Part shown: positions 9,054 through 17,354 of the stretch, in pieces
Layout of the letters: each line of letters starts with the position of its first letter
How positions within the stretch are numbered: the stretch's first letter is position 1
From: Brachybacterium paraconglomeratum
GTDB lineage: Bacteria; Actinomycetota; Actinomycetes; Actinomycetales; Dermabacteraceae
Length of the DNA stretch: 64,000 nt
Assembly (NCBI RefSeq): GCF_003994255.1
Contig: NZ_ML133859.1
Location: 1 to 64,000, forward strand
Direction: 5' to 3'
Notes under the pieces: generated by a model
Database searches by the model: none
What the model was told of the DNA's origin: nothing
Seen by the model: only the letters and a program-made list of their open reading frames with translations
Position numbers and translations under genes: made by a program

Positions 9054-9132
9054 GTCTGCAGAAAGAGGACTCCAGCGGCACGCCGCGGAGCTCAGCGGCT
9101 CAGCGTGCCGCTGGAAGCCCACATCTGCAGAC
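9054..9132. repeat. Long intergenic palindrome A
   Basis: A 79-bp imperfect palindrome between the two GH51 genes. The ends are GTCTGCAG (9054-9061) and CTGCAGAC (9125-9132), and the inner arms TCCAGCGGCACGC (9071-9083) and GCGTGCCGCTGGA (9103-9115) are perfect. Two unpaired 9-nt segments sit symmetrically between them. It is closely related to palindrome B at 10911. There is no T-run. Confidence 0.85.
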
Positions 9133-9202
9133 ACGGTCGGTGGGTGCGGGTGAGTGGCGGCCCGGCCGGGGGCGCTCCACCCGGCCGGACCGTGTCAGGG
9201 GG

Positions 9203-10720
9203 TCAGGCCCGGCGGGCCAGACGGATCATCGACCAGGAGATCGCGGGCAGCGCGCCGACGAGGCGGCCGCCGTCCAGCGCGACCGAGTCGTTCGGTGCGG
9301 GCACGACGGTCTCGGGGGCGTCCTGGGTGTTCGCGGCGTAGGGGTCCTCGTGGTGGAGGGTGACGGCCTCGACCAGCTCGAGATCGCCGAAGCCGGCGAG
9401 GTCCGCGTCCAGCGCCTGCTCCCCCTCGGGCCCGCGGTTCACGACGAACACGGTCAGCGCGCCGGACTCCTCGTCCCAGGTCGCGACCGCGTCGGCCGCA
9501 GAGCTCTCCCCGAAGCGGGTGTTCTCGAAGCTCGGCGCGGTCACGCGCACGTCCAGCACCTGCCCCGCGGCGTGGCGGGAGGTGAGCGCGAAGGGGTGGA
9601 AGGTGGTCTGCTTCCAGGCCTCCCCGCCGGGTGCGGTCATGATCGGGGCGATGACATTGACCAGCTGGGCGAGGGACGCGGAGGCGACGCGGTCGCTGTG
9701 GCGCAGCAGGGAGATCAGCAGGTTCCCGAAGACGACGGCGTCCATCGCGCTGTAGGTGTCCTCGAGCAGCACCGGTGCGACCGGCCAGTCATCGCCGCTG
9801 GGCGGGCGGGACTCGGCGCGGTGCTGGTACCAGATGTTCCACTCGTCGAAGCTGATCATGATGCGCTTGTCGCGCTTGAGCTTGGCGCGCACGTGATCGG
9901 CGGTCGCGACGACGGAGTCGATGAAGTGGTCCATGTCGTCGGCCGAGGCGAGGAAGGAGGCCTGGTCGCCGTCCTTCTCCGAGTAGTAGGCGTGGGCGGA
10001 GATCATGTCGACCAGGTCGTAGGACTCGGTGAGGACCGTGTTCTCCCAGGCCGCGAAGGTCTCCATCTGCGAGCTGGAGGAGCCGCAGGCGATCAGCTCG
10101 AGGTCGGGGTCCTCCTGGCGCATGAGGCGGGCGGCCTCGGTGGCGATCCGCGCGTACTCCTCGGCGGTCTTGTGCCCGGCCTGCCAGGGGCCGTCCATCT
10201 CGTTGCCCAGGCACCACATGCGGATGCCGTAGGGCTCGGCGTGCCCGTTCTCGGCGCGCTGGTCCGAGTATGCGATGCCCTGCGGGGCATTCGCGTACTG
10301 GAGCACGTCGAGCGCCTCCTCGATGCCGCGGGTGCCGAGGTTCACCGCGTACATCGGCTCGACCTCGGCCTTGCCCGCCCAGGCCATGAACTCGTCGAGC
10401 CCGACGGTGTTGGGCTCGGTGGAGTGCCAGGCGAGGTCGTGGCGGGCGGGGCGCTCCTCGACAGGGCCCACGCCGTCCTCCCAGCGGTAGCCGGACACGA
10501 AGTTCCCGCCCGGGTAGCGCACGGAGCTCACGCCGAGCTCGCGGGTCAGGGCGAGCACATCAGTGCGGAAGCCGTCCTCGTCGGCCGAGGGGTGGTCCGG
10601 CTCGAAGATGCCGGTGTAGACGCAGCGCCCGAGGTGCTCGACGAAGGCGCCGAAGGTGCGACGGCGCACGGGCGCGACCTGGAAGGACGGGTGCAGGGTG
10701 AGGGTGACGGGCGAAGACAT
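9203..10720 (-). CDS. Alpha-L-arabinofuranosidase, GH51 (second copy)
   Basis: A classical AbfA-type intracellular arabinofuranosidase of 505 residues. The acid/base Glu174 is in [12 protein letters not shown] and the nucleophile Glu293 in [10 protein letters not shown], both in the exact family context; SAHAYYS lies between. ATG 10720 is chosen because family members begin just before this beta strand; ATG 10732 in frame overlaps the only AAGG ribosome-like site. The reading frame is open farther upstream without family resemblance. The gene is divergent from a LacI regulator and has a LacI-type operator 125 bp upstream, in the spacer of a plausible promoter, so repression lifted by an arabinose-derived sugar is likely. 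It and the first GH51 gene probably form one transcript interrupted by palindrome A. Confidence 0.94.
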   Translation of the reverse strand: MSSPVTLTLHPSFQVAPVRRRTFGAFVEHLGRCVYTGIFEPDHPSADEDGFRTDVLALTRELGVSSVRYPGGNFVSGYRWEDGVGPVEERPARHDLAWHSTEPNTVGLDEFMAWAGKAEVEPMYAVNLGTRGIEEALDVLQYANAPQGIAYSDQRAENGHAEPYGIRMWCLGNEMDGPWQAGHKTAEEYARIATEAARLMRQEDPDLELIACGSSSSQMETFAAWENTVLTESYDLVDMISAHAYYSEKDGDQASFLASADDMDHFIDSVVATADHVRAKLKRDKRIMISFDEWNIWYQHRAESRPPSGDDWPVAPVLLEDTYSAMDAVVFGNLLISLLRHSDRVASASLAQLVNVIAPIMTAPGGEAWKQTTFHPFALTSRHAAGQVLDVRVTAPSFENTRFGESSAADAVATWDEESGALTVFVVNRGPEGEQALDADLAGFGDLELVEAVTLHHEDPYAANTQDAPETVVPAPNDSVALDGGRLVGALPAISWSMIRLARRA

Positions 10721-10844
10721 CGGTGTCAGCATCCTTGGAGTGGGGCGGGCCGGCGATACGGCGCCGGAGCGGCGATCGACGGCGGAGCGAGGGAGCGGCG
10801 AGGTCGTGCCACCGGGCAGCTGCGCCCGGCGCGACGACCGTTTA

Positions 10845-10856
10845 TACAACGTTGCA
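10845..10856. promoter_or_regulatory. LacI-type operator in the GH51/LacI intergenic region
   Basis: TACAACGTTGCA is a near-perfect palindrome centred on ACGT/CG, the style bound by LacI-family repressors. On the minus strand it overlaps the spacer before TATAAA, a possible -10 box for the second GH51 gene. It is the only such site in the 346-bp gap between the divergent genes; the rest of the gap holds palindrome B. Confidence 0.65.
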
Positions 10857-10910
10857 AACATGCTTCCACAGGCCTGCCTCCCCGTCAACGGCGTCCCGCC
10901 GCTCCCGGGC

Positions 10911-10990
10911 TTCTGCAGAAACGGGACTCCAGCGGCACGCTGAGCCGCTCAGCCGCGCGGCATGCCGCTGCAGTCCCCTTTCTGCTGACA
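10911..10990. repeat. Long intergenic palindrome B
   Basis: An 80-bp imperfect palindrome whose 28-nt arms agree at about 25 positions. The left arm starts TTCTGCAGAAACGGGACTCC and shares about 26 of 30 bases with the left arm of palindrome A, 1.86 kb away. It lies between divergent genes, so it cannot be a simple terminator for both. Confidence 0.85.
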
Positions 10991-11066
10991 CCCCGCCCCG
11001 GCACTCTCGACACGACCTCGGTCACGTCGCGCCCCGCCCGCGCAGGACGGTGCGAGAATCGACCTC

Positions 11067-12266
11067 ATGCCCTCGAGCCCCGCGACCCGCCGCCGACGTC
11101 CGCCGTCGCTGCGCGACGTCGCCGAGCTCGCGGGCGTCTCGATCAAGACCGTCTCCAACGTGGTCAACGACTACCCCCACGTGAAGGAATCCACCCGCGA
11201 GAAGGTGCGCGAGGCGATCCTGCAGGTGGGCTACCGTCCACAGGTCGCGGCGCAGCAGCTGCGCACCGGGGCGAGCGGCATGATCACCCTCGCCGTCCCC
11301 TCGCTGGACTTCTCCTACTTCTCGAACCTCGCCCAGCAGTTCATCGAGGTGGCGCAGGAGCGCGGGCAGACGATCCTGCTGCACTCGACCTCGGCCGGGC
11401 GCGAGGCGGAGCGAACCGTGCTCGAGGGGTTCAAGCGCGTGCTCGGCGACGGGGTCATCTTCAACCCGCTGATGCTCGAGGAGGAGCTGTTCGCGCGGAT
11501 GGAGCGCACCAGCCAGCCCACCGTGTTCATCGGCGAGCACCTGCCCGAGACCCTCCCGCAGGGCAGCGACTACGTGCGCATCGACAACGTCGGCGCCGCG
11601 TACGAGGCGACCTCGCACCTGATCGCGCAGGGCCGACGGCGCCTGGCGTTCATCGGCGCGATCGACACCGCCCAGGGCAAGCAGCCCCACTCCTCCGGGA
11701 CGATGCGACGCGACGGCTTCCTCGCGGCGCTCTCCGCGCACGACCTCGGCGGCGAGCCCGCCCGGATCCAGGTCGTGGACGACTGGCGGCGCGAGGACGG
11801 CTTCGGCGGGGCGCGCGAGCTGCTCGCTCGCCATCCGGAGGTCGACGGGATCGTGTGCGGCAACGACGACCTCGCGACCGGCGCGCTCGCCATGCTGCGC
11901 CGCCTGGGCCGGCGCGTGCCCGAGGACGTCGCCGTGATCGGCTACGACGACACCCCCGACAGCCCCTTCACCATCCCGTCGCTGTCCACCATCGCGCCGG
12001 ACAAGCTCACCCTCGCCGCGACCGCGCTGGACCTGCTCGCCGAGCGGATCCAGGGCTACGACGGCCCGCCCCGCACGATCGACACGTCGTACTCGCTGGT
12101 CGTGCGCGAGTCCACGGTGCCGATTGCCGTCGAGGCGTCGCCGGAGGCGCCCACCCCGTCGGCGGCCGCCGAAGCCGCCCCGTCGACCGCTCCCCCGGCT
12201 CCCGGCGCCGTCCTGCCCGAGTCCGAACCCACTGCCCGCCCCGAGAACGAGGAGCTCCCCCGGTGA
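11067..12266 (+). CDS. LacI-family transcriptional regulator
   Basis: A 399-residue repressor. The N-terminal LacI helix-turn-helix is [21 protein letters not shown] (its core is within residues 14-35), followed by the hinge and a periplasmic-binding-like effector domain ending near residue 350 ([19 protein letters not shown] is the typical C-terminal dimer strand). The last 45 or so residues are a Pro/Ala/Glu-rich tail not found in usual family members, which end near 340. It is divergent from a GH51 gene with an operator between them, so it probably controls arabinofuranosidase expression. Its stop codon overlaps the GTG of thyA (GTGA), an unexpected coupling of a sugar repressor with nucleotide synthesis. 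Confidence 0.9.
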   Translation: MPSSPATRRRRPPSLRDVAELAGVSIKTVSNVVNDYPHVKESTREKVREAILQVGYRPQVAAQQLRTGASGMITLAVPSLDFSYFSNLAQQFIEVAQERGQTILLHSTSAGREAERTVLEGFKRVLGDGVIFNPLMLEEELFARMERTSQPTVFIGEHLPETLPQGSDYVRIDNVGAAYEATSHLIAQGRRRLAFIGAIDTAQGKQPHSSGTMRRDGFLAALSAHDLGGEPARIQVVDDWRREDGFGGARELLARHPEVDGIVCGNDDLATGALAMLRRLGRRVPEDVAVIGYDDTPDSPFTIPSLSTIAPDKLTLAATALDLLAERIQGYDGPPRTIDTSYSLVVRESTVPIAVEASPEAPTPSAAAEAAPSTAPPAPGAVLPESEPTARPENEELPR

Positions 12267-13066
12267 CGATCCCGACCCCCTACGAGGACCTGCTGCGCGA
12301 GGTCCTGGAGACCGGCCACGCCAAGGGCGACCGCACCGGCACCGGCACCCGCAGCCTCTTCGGCAAGCAGATCCGCTACGACCTCTCCGAGGGGTTCCCG
12401 CTGATCACGACCAAGCGCGTGCACACCCGCTCGATCATCGTGGAGCTGCTGTGGTTCCTGCGCGGGGAGACGAACATCGGCTACCTCCACGAGCACGACG
12501 TGACGATCTGGGACGAGTGGGCGGATCAGAACGGCGACCTCGGCCCGGTCTACGGGGCGCAGTGGCGCTCCTGGCCCACGCCGGACGGCGGCGTGATCGA
12601 CCAGATCACCGACGTGGTCGAGCAGATCCGCATCAACCCCGACTCGCGGCGCCTGATCGTCTCGGCCTGGAACCCGGCGGACATCCCGCAGATGGCGCTC
12701 GCGCCCTGCCACGCCCTGTTCCAGTTCGAGGTGCACGACGGGAAGCTCTCCTGCCAGCTGTACCAGCGCAGCGCCGACCTGTTCCTCGGCGTGCCCTTCA
12801 ACATCGCCAGCTACGCGCTGCTCACGCACATGGTCGCCCAGCAGACGGACCTCGAGGTGGGCGACTTCGTGTGGACCGGCGGGGACTGCCACATCTATGA
12901 CAACCACGTCGAGCAGGTGGAGCGGCAGCTCTCCCGCGAGCCCTACCCGTACCCCGAGCTGCGCCTGAACCGTCGGCCCGACTCGATCCTCGAGTACGAG
13001 CCCGAGGACATCGAGATCGTCGGCTACCAGCACCACCCGGGCATCAAGGCGCCGGTGGCCGTGTGA
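12263..13066 (+). CDS. thyA: Thymidylate synthase
   Basis: Converts dUMP to dTMP with methylene-tetrahydrofolate, giving dihydrofolate. It is 267 residues, close to the 264 of E. coli ThyA. The catalytic Cys149 lies in [10 protein letters not shown]; the dUMP/folate sites [26 protein letters not shown] and [13 protein letters not shown] are all present. The GTG start at 12263 overlaps the stop of the preceding LacI gene, with GAGGAG a few bases upstream. It overlaps folA by four bases (GTGA). The thyA-folA pair is a common functional unit, since DHFR recycles the dihydrofolate that ThyA makes. Confidence 0.97.
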   Translation: MTIPTPYEDLLREVLETGHAKGDRTGTGTRSLFGKQIRYDLSEGFPLITTKRVHTRSIIVELLWFLRGETNIGYLHEHDVTIWDEWADQNGDLGPVYGAQWRSWPTPDGGVIDQITDVVEQIRINPDSRRLIVSAWNPADIPQMALAPCHALFQFEVHDGKLSCQLYQRSADLFLGVPFNIASYALLTHMVAQQTDLEVGDFVWTGGDCHIYDNHVEQVERQLSREPYPYPELRLNRRPDSILEYEPEDIEIVGYQHHPGIKAPVAV

Positions 13067-13665
13067 GCGCGGCCGACGGGACGAACAGCGCAGGCGCAGC
13101 CCCTGGCACCAGCCCGGCCGATGCGCGCGAGACGGGCGCGGCCGACGGGACGACCGCGCCGCGGATCGGCATGATCTGGGCGCAGGCGCGCGGCGGGGTG
13201 ATCGGCGACGGCGGCACCATGCCCTGGCACCTGCCCGAGGACCTGAAGCACTTCAAGCGCACCACCTCCGGCTCCCCCGTCGTGATGGGGCGGCGCACCT
13301 GGGAGTCCTTCCCGCCGAGGTTCCGCCCCCTGCCGGGGCGGACGAACATCGTCATCACCCGCGACGACTCCCTCGACCTGCCCGGCGCGGTGCGCGCCCG
13401 CTCGCTGCCGGAGGCGCTCGAGCTCGCCGCGACCGAGGCGGGCCCGACAGGGACCACCTGGGTGATCGGCGGCGGCTCGATCTACGCCGACGCGATCGAG
13501 GTCGCCGAGCAGCTGGTCGTCACCGAGATCGACCTCGAGGTCGACGGGGACACCCTCGCTCCCCGGATCCCCGCGGAGTTCGCGGTCACCGCCGCCGAGC
13601 CCGCAGAAGGCTGGCACGAGGCCACGAACGGGCTGCGCTACCGGATCCTCACCTACTCGCGCTGA
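13063..13665 (+). CDS. folA: Dihydrofolate reductase
   Basis: Reduces dihydrofolate to tetrahydrofolate with NADPH. The catalytic domain spans about residues 35-200: [33 protein letters not shown] (with the substrate-binding acid), [12 protein letters not shown] and [13 protein letters not shown], which are the standard DHFR blocks. The GTG start overlaps the thyA stop. That start gives an Ala/Gly/Thr-rich leader of about 34 residues not found in ordinary DHFRs and containing two copies of the frequent word GCCGACGGG. There is no convincing internal start, because the domain begins at once with PRIGM. The leader may be a recently grown spacer; it should be disordered. Confidence 0.94.
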   Translation: MSAADGTNSAGAAPGTSPADARETGAADGTTAPRIGMIWAQARGGVIGDGGTMPWHLPEDLKHFKRTTSGSPVVMGRRTWESFPPRFRPLPGRTNIVITRDDSLDLPGAVRARSLPEALELAATEAGPTGTTWVIGGGSIYADAIEVAEQLVVTEIDLEVDGDTLAPRIPAEFAVTAAEPAEGWHEATNGLRYRILTYSR

Positions 13666-13721
13666 GCCGCCTTTCGTCCGGACACGTCGACTCTCCAGGG
13701 CATTACGTCATCGACCTCCCG

Positions 13722-14687
13722 TCACCCCTTCGGAGAGGAGTGGCGCGCCGCGAGATCCGCGGCGAGCTCGCCGATCCTCCTGCGCGCGGCGTCCGGAGCG
13801 AGCACCTCGATGTGGTCGCCGAACTGGAGGAGCTGCCGCACCGACTCCACGTCGGGATAGCCCACCACCACGGTGCGTGAGCCGTGCTCCGGAGGCGAGA
13901 CCTCGAGGATCCGCAAGCCGAGAATCCGACGGGCCAGGTCGAGGCGGTCCTCCGCCAGGCGGGCGGTGACGCGCACCCGCACCTGCCCCTCGGTGCGTTC
14001 TTTCAGCGCAGCCCAGCTGCTGCGCAGGGTTTCGCCCGGTGCATGCGTCGCGTCGTCCTCGAGCTCCTCGTAGGCCGCGAGCCGTTCCAGGGAGAACAGT
14101 CTCCCCTCCCCCTCGTCATCGGCCACGAGGTACCAGCGGCCGGACTTCGCCACGAGGCCGTACGGGTCGACGATCCGGGTCGACGGCATGGTCTCGCTGC
14201 TGCGTCGGTACCGGATGCGCAATCGCCGACGTCGGCGGAGCGTCGAGGCCAGCTCCGCGACGTCCACCGTCGCCGCCGAGCCGGCGAACCAGGCCGCGCT
14301 GTCCACCAGCACCAGGTCCGCGAGCCCCGGACGATCCTCCGACTCCGGCGCGGCGAACCGGCGGGAGGCGATCTTCCGGGCGGCGGTCTCCCATACGTTC
14401 GACAGCCCCATGAGGTCGAGCTGCGCCGGGTCAAGCCCAGCGACGGAGAGTGCTTCCAGCTCGGGCGGGTCCAGGTAGGAGACGTTCAGCCTCGCGCCGG
14501 GGAGCAGGACGATCCCGCCCGTGCGTCCGCGCTCCGCGTAGACGGGCACTCCCGCCGCCGAGAGCGCCTCGACGTCACGCAGCACCGTCCGCCGGGACAC
14601 CTCGAGGCGCTCGGCGAGCTCGACGGTAGTGAGGCGCTGTCGGACCTGCAGGAGCAGCAGGAGATGCAGCAGTCGCGAGGCCTTCAT
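13722..14687 (-). CDS. WYL-domain transcriptional regulator with N-terminal HTH (YafY type)
   Basis: A 321-residue regulator from ATG 14687. The N-terminal DeoR-like winged helix reads LTTVELAERLEVSRRTVLRDVEAL, and the middle holds a WYL-type domain with LRIRYRRSS, IVDPYGLVAKSGRWYLVADD and RLFSLERL; the C-terminal extension ends near RRRIGELAADLA. Such proteins sense small ligands or nucleic acids. Longer in-frame starts exist but precede the helix-turn-helix with unrelated sequence. It is divergent from the VOC gene, and the perfect palindrome GACAGGCCCTGTC lies between the two starts, so it probably regulates itself and the VOC gene. Confidence 0.88.
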   Translation of the reverse strand: MKASRLLHLLLLLQVRQRLTTVELAERLEVSRRTVLRDVEALSAAGVPVYAERGRTGGIVLLPGARLNVSYLDPPELEALSVAGLDPAQLDLMGLSNVWETAARKIASRRFAAPESEDRPGLADLVLVDSAAWFAGSAATVDVAELASTLRRRRRLRIRYRRSSETMPSTRIVDPYGLVAKSGRWYLVADDEGEGRLFSLERLAAYEELEDDATHAPGETLRSSWAALKERTEGQVRVRVTARLAEDRLDLARRILGLRILEVSPPEHGSRTVVVGYPDVESVRQLLQFGDHIEVLAPDAARRRIGELAADLAARHSSPKG

Positions 14688-14711
14688 GTCGTCGATGCTC
14701 GCAGAAAACAT

Positions 14712-14724
14712 GACAGGCCCTGTC
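14712..14724. promoter_or_regulatory. Candidate operator of the WYL regulator
   Basis: GACAGGCCCTGTC is a perfect 13-bp palindrome, 25 bp before the WYL start and about 58 bp before the VOC start. GACA-N5-TGTC is a plausible dimer site. Assignment is by position only. Confidence 0.55.
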
Positions 14725-14781
14725 GCGATACGGCGGTCGACTGGGCCAGTCCAGAAAGATCGACGACTCGAGGAGTGCTCC

Positions 14782-15147
14782 GTGCCCGCACCGAACCTGT
14801 TCCTGATCGGCGTCCGTGACGCCGAGGCCGCCACCGACTTCTACTCCGATCTGCTCGAGATCGCTCCGTCCTTCGTCAGCCCTCGCTACGTGGCGTTCGA
14901 CGTCGCCCCCGGCGTGCTGTTCGCGCTGTGGACCGGCTACGGCGATCGCGTCGACCCGGACGTCCCGCGGACGAGCGAGGTCGGGCTCATGGTGCCGGGC
15001 CCGCCCGAGACGATCGACGAGCTCTACACGACCTGGGCAGCGAAGGGGGTCCGGGTCATCGAGGAACCGCACGACGCCGTCTTCGGACGCACCTTCGTCA
15101 TCGCGGATCCAGACGGTAATTACCTCAGGGTCTCCCCCGTCGACTGA
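14782..15147 (+). CDS. VOC-superfamily protein (glyoxalase/bleomycin-resistance fold)
   Basis: A single-module vicinal-oxygen-chelate protein of 121 residues, the usual size. It begins with APNLFLIGVRDAEAATDFYSDLL, the typical first beta-alpha unit, and ends with TFVIADPDGNYLRVSPVD, the typical last strand with the Asp-Pro-Asp-Gly turn. The GTG start at 14782 follows GAGGAG by a good distance, and the longer upstream frame is rejected. Function cannot be fixed: family members include lyases, dioxygenases and antibiotic-binding proteins. Divergent partner of the WYL regulator; its end overlaps that of the convergent FAD gene by 28 bases. Confidence 0.85.
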   Translation: MPAPNLFLIGVRDAEAATDFYSDLLEIAPSFVSPRYVAFDVAPGVLFALWTGYGDRVDPDVPRTSEVGLMVPGPPETIDELYTTWAAKGVRVIEEPHDAVFGRTFVIADPDGNYLRVSPVD

Positions 15148-16418
15148 CCTGCGCCGACGAGCGAGCCGGCCGCCGGCAGCTCCTCGACCACCGCGCCGTC
15201 GACCAGCATCTCGGCGCCGGGGATCTGCGCATCGCGCGAGGTGGTGATCTCCCAGGCGCGGTCGAGCAGGGCGCCGAGCAGACGGGGGAAGCGGGCGGCG
15301 AGGCCCTCGGCCCCGTCCTCGGCCAGCGTCTCCCGCAGCGCGACCGCGCCGACCGCGGCCATGGTCATGCCCTGGCCGTACAGCGGGGTGAACATCGCGG
15401 CGGAGTCGCCGATGTGGACGAGGCCTGCGGGACCGTCGGTCGTCTCCTCCCAGAGCTGGCGGTGGGCGCCCGCGGCCTTGGCGACGGACGGCTCCCCCAC
15501 CGGCTCCGCACCCTCGAGGGCGCTGTCCAGGGCGTCGGCGGTCTCCCGCTCAGGCAGCAGCGCGACCATGTCCAGCAGGCCCTCGAGATCGGTGGGCGGC
15601 TGGTGGCGGGCGGTGCCGGCGATGGAGAGGATGTGCTCGTCGGCCCCGCACGGTTCGAGGTCGATCGTGAAGGGGCTGTTGCCGGTCGCCGGCTGCCCGA
15701 GAGACTCGGTGCCCTCGGGAAGGGCGCCCTCGCGCAGGCGCAGGCGCTGCGAGGTGTAGGCGACGTGGACGCGGGTGCCGAGGGTGCGCGGGCGCTCGAA
15801 CCCGAGGCCCTCGACCCAGGTGGCGGCGCGGCTGCTGCGCCCGGCCGCATCGACGACGAGGTCGCCGCGCAGCTCGTCGACCTCTCCGCCGCGGAGCTGC
15901 ACGCCGGTCACGGTGCGCTTGTCGTCGCTGGTCAGGAGTCCGCCGACGGCGCCCTGGACCGCCTCGACGCCGGGCAGGGCGAGCACGCGGCGGCGCACCA
16001 CGCCCTCGAGGACGGGGCGGGTGAGCCACAGGGTGCCGGGCTCGTCGATGCCCGGGGCGTCGTGCTCGTCGGTCCCGAGCGGGCCGTCGGCCGCGGCGGG
16101 GGCACCCTCGTTCGGCGTCGCCTCGTCGGGCACGGGGTCCGCCTCGCGGGCGGCCCGCGGGACGGCGCCGGCGGCGAGGAGCTCCTCGCGCAGGCCCGGC
16201 AGGAGCTCCTCCATCCGCGCCTCGCCGAGGGCGAGCAGGCGGTGGACGGTCCCGCCCTGGGGCACGCCGCGGCGTGGGGCGAAGGCGTCGGGCCCGTCGA
16301 CGGGCAGCGGGTCGCGGTCGATGATCGTGACGCGGGCGCTGTGCGGGGCGAGGGCCGCGGCGGCGAGCAGTCCGGCCATGCTCCCGCCCATCACGATCGA
16401 GTGCTCGAGAGTCGTCAT
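15120..16418 (-). CDS. FAD-dependent oxidoreductase, monooxygenase/geranylgeranyl-reductase-like
   Basis: A 432-residue flavoprotein of the PHBH fold. The N-terminal dinucleotide motif is IVMGGSMAGLLAAAAL, with Asp in ITIDRDPLP-like strand VTIIDRD; the second FAD motif is GLVHIGDSAAMFTPLYGQGMTMA, with the GD box typical of this class. GDLVVDAAGRSS is the mid-domain signature. Residues about 95-130 form an acidic, low-complexity insert. The ATG follows GGAGG by six bases. The substrate is unknown; the nearest groups act on polyprenyl or aromatic compounds. The gene converges on the VOC gene with overlapping ends. There is no transmembrane segment and no operon partner. Confidence 0.82.
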   Translation of the reverse strand: MTTLEHSIVMGGSMAGLLAAAALAPHSARVTIIDRDPLPVDGPDAFAPRRGVPQGGTVHRLLALGEARMEELLPGLREELLAAGAVPRAAREADPVPDEATPNEGAPAAADGPLGTDEHDAPGIDEPGTLWLTRPVLEGVVRRRVLALPGVEAVQGAVGGLLTSDDKRTVTGVQLRGGEVDELRGDLVVDAAGRSSRAATWVEGLGFERPRTLGTRVHVAYTSQRLRLREGALPEGTESLGQPATGNSPFTIDLEPCGADEHILSIAGTARHQPPTDLEGLLDMVALLPERETADALDSALEGAEPVGEPSVAKAAGAHRQLWEETTDGPAGLVHIGDSAAMFTPLYGQGMTMAAVGAVALRETLAEDGAEGLAARFPRLLGALLDRAWEITTSRDAQIPGAEMLVDGAVVEELPAAGSLVGAGQSTGETLR

Positions 16419-16539
16419 GGGCTGCCTCCTGCGGGACGGGGCCGCCGCGTGCCGGCGACCGTCCCTCCATCCCAGGCCAGGTGAGCGCGGGGAGGCAAAC
16501 CCGTGTGACCTATGCGGCGTCCCCGCTGGACACCGCCGC

Positions 16540-17035
16540 TCAGGTGCCGGCGATGCCGGTGGTGGCGATGCCCTTGATGATCTGGCGCTGGAAGAACATG
16601 AACACCACGATCAGCGGCAGCGCGGCGAGCATCGCCTGGGCCATGTTCTGCGCGTACTGGATGCCGTAGGCGCTGATCACGGTCTGCAGGCCCGTCGGCA
16701 GCGTCATCAGGTTCGAGTCGTTGACGACGATGAAGGACCACAGGAAGTTGTTCCAGGCGCCGATGAACACGAAGATCGCGACCGCGCCGAGGATCGGGCG
16801 GGACAGCGGCAGCACGATCGACCAGAAGATCCGCAGCCGGCTCGCGCCGTCCATCAGCGCAGCCTCCTCCAGCTCGAAGGGGATCTGGTCGAAGAACTTC
16901 TTGAGGATGAACACCATCGGGGCCGCGACCACCCGCGGCAGGATGATCCCCCAGTAGGTGTCCACCAGGTTCAGCGAGAGCATCAGGCGGAACAGCGGCA
17001 CGATGGGGATCTGACCGGGGATGATGATCGGGGTG
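16540..17035 (-). pseudogene. Carbohydrate ABC transporter permease (MalG type), 3' fragment only
   Basis: The reading frame begins to look like a sugar ABC permease at IIIPGQIPIVPLFRLM and runs to the natural C-terminus. It includes the EAA loop, LEEAALMDGASRLRIFWSIVLPLSRP, by which the permease contacts the ATPase (listed here in part). About 155 of some 275 residues remain; the first two or three membrane helices are gone. No binding protein or second permease precedes it, yet a promoter with a LacI-type operator lies only 115 bp upstream of the break, so a deletion removed several kilobases of an arabinose uptake operon. Upstream of 17035 the frame is unrelated Arg-rich sequence. Confidence 0.85.
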
Positions 17036-17150
17036 CCCCGCGGGTGAAGCCGTTCTCCGGCACGACCGGCCGTTCGTCGGCGTGGACGCCGGGCCGACAG
17101 CGGCCCCGCGTCCGTTTCGTCCGATGCCCTCCATGACATCGGTCACCAGG

Positions 17151-17181
17151 ATGATAACGTTCACATCGAGTCGAGTGTCAA
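17151..17181 (-). promoter_or_regulatory. Promoter and arabinose-type operator of a lost ABC operon
   Basis: On the minus strand TTGACA (17181-17176) and TATCAT (17156-17151) are separated by 19 bp. The palindromic site TGATAACGTTCACA (17152-17165 on the plus strand) overlaps the -10 box and shares GATGTGAACGTT with the operators before araB and araD. The genes it should drive are deleted except for the permease tail. Confidence 0.7.
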
Positions 17182-17354
17182 CCGACACCCGGCCGCGCCG
17201 CGGGTCACGATGTCGCAACGCCGCCGATCGCACCCCGCGCCGCACCCTGCCGGGAGCTCCCGCCACCACTGCCCGCCGAGCTCGGACCGGGAGATCCGTG
17301 CAGGTCATCGCCCTGTAGAGTGCCGCTCCACCGACCGTCCGCGAGGAGGACGCC

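Noticed and set aside
4471..13066. Very long open frames opposite or across real genes (for example 4471-6138, 6172-9153, 8870-13066 on the plus strand)
   Set aside because: They arise from the strong GC bias at third positions, are rich in Arg, Pro, Ala and Val-His-Asp strings, and lie over RNase J, GH51 and LacI genes with full family motifs.
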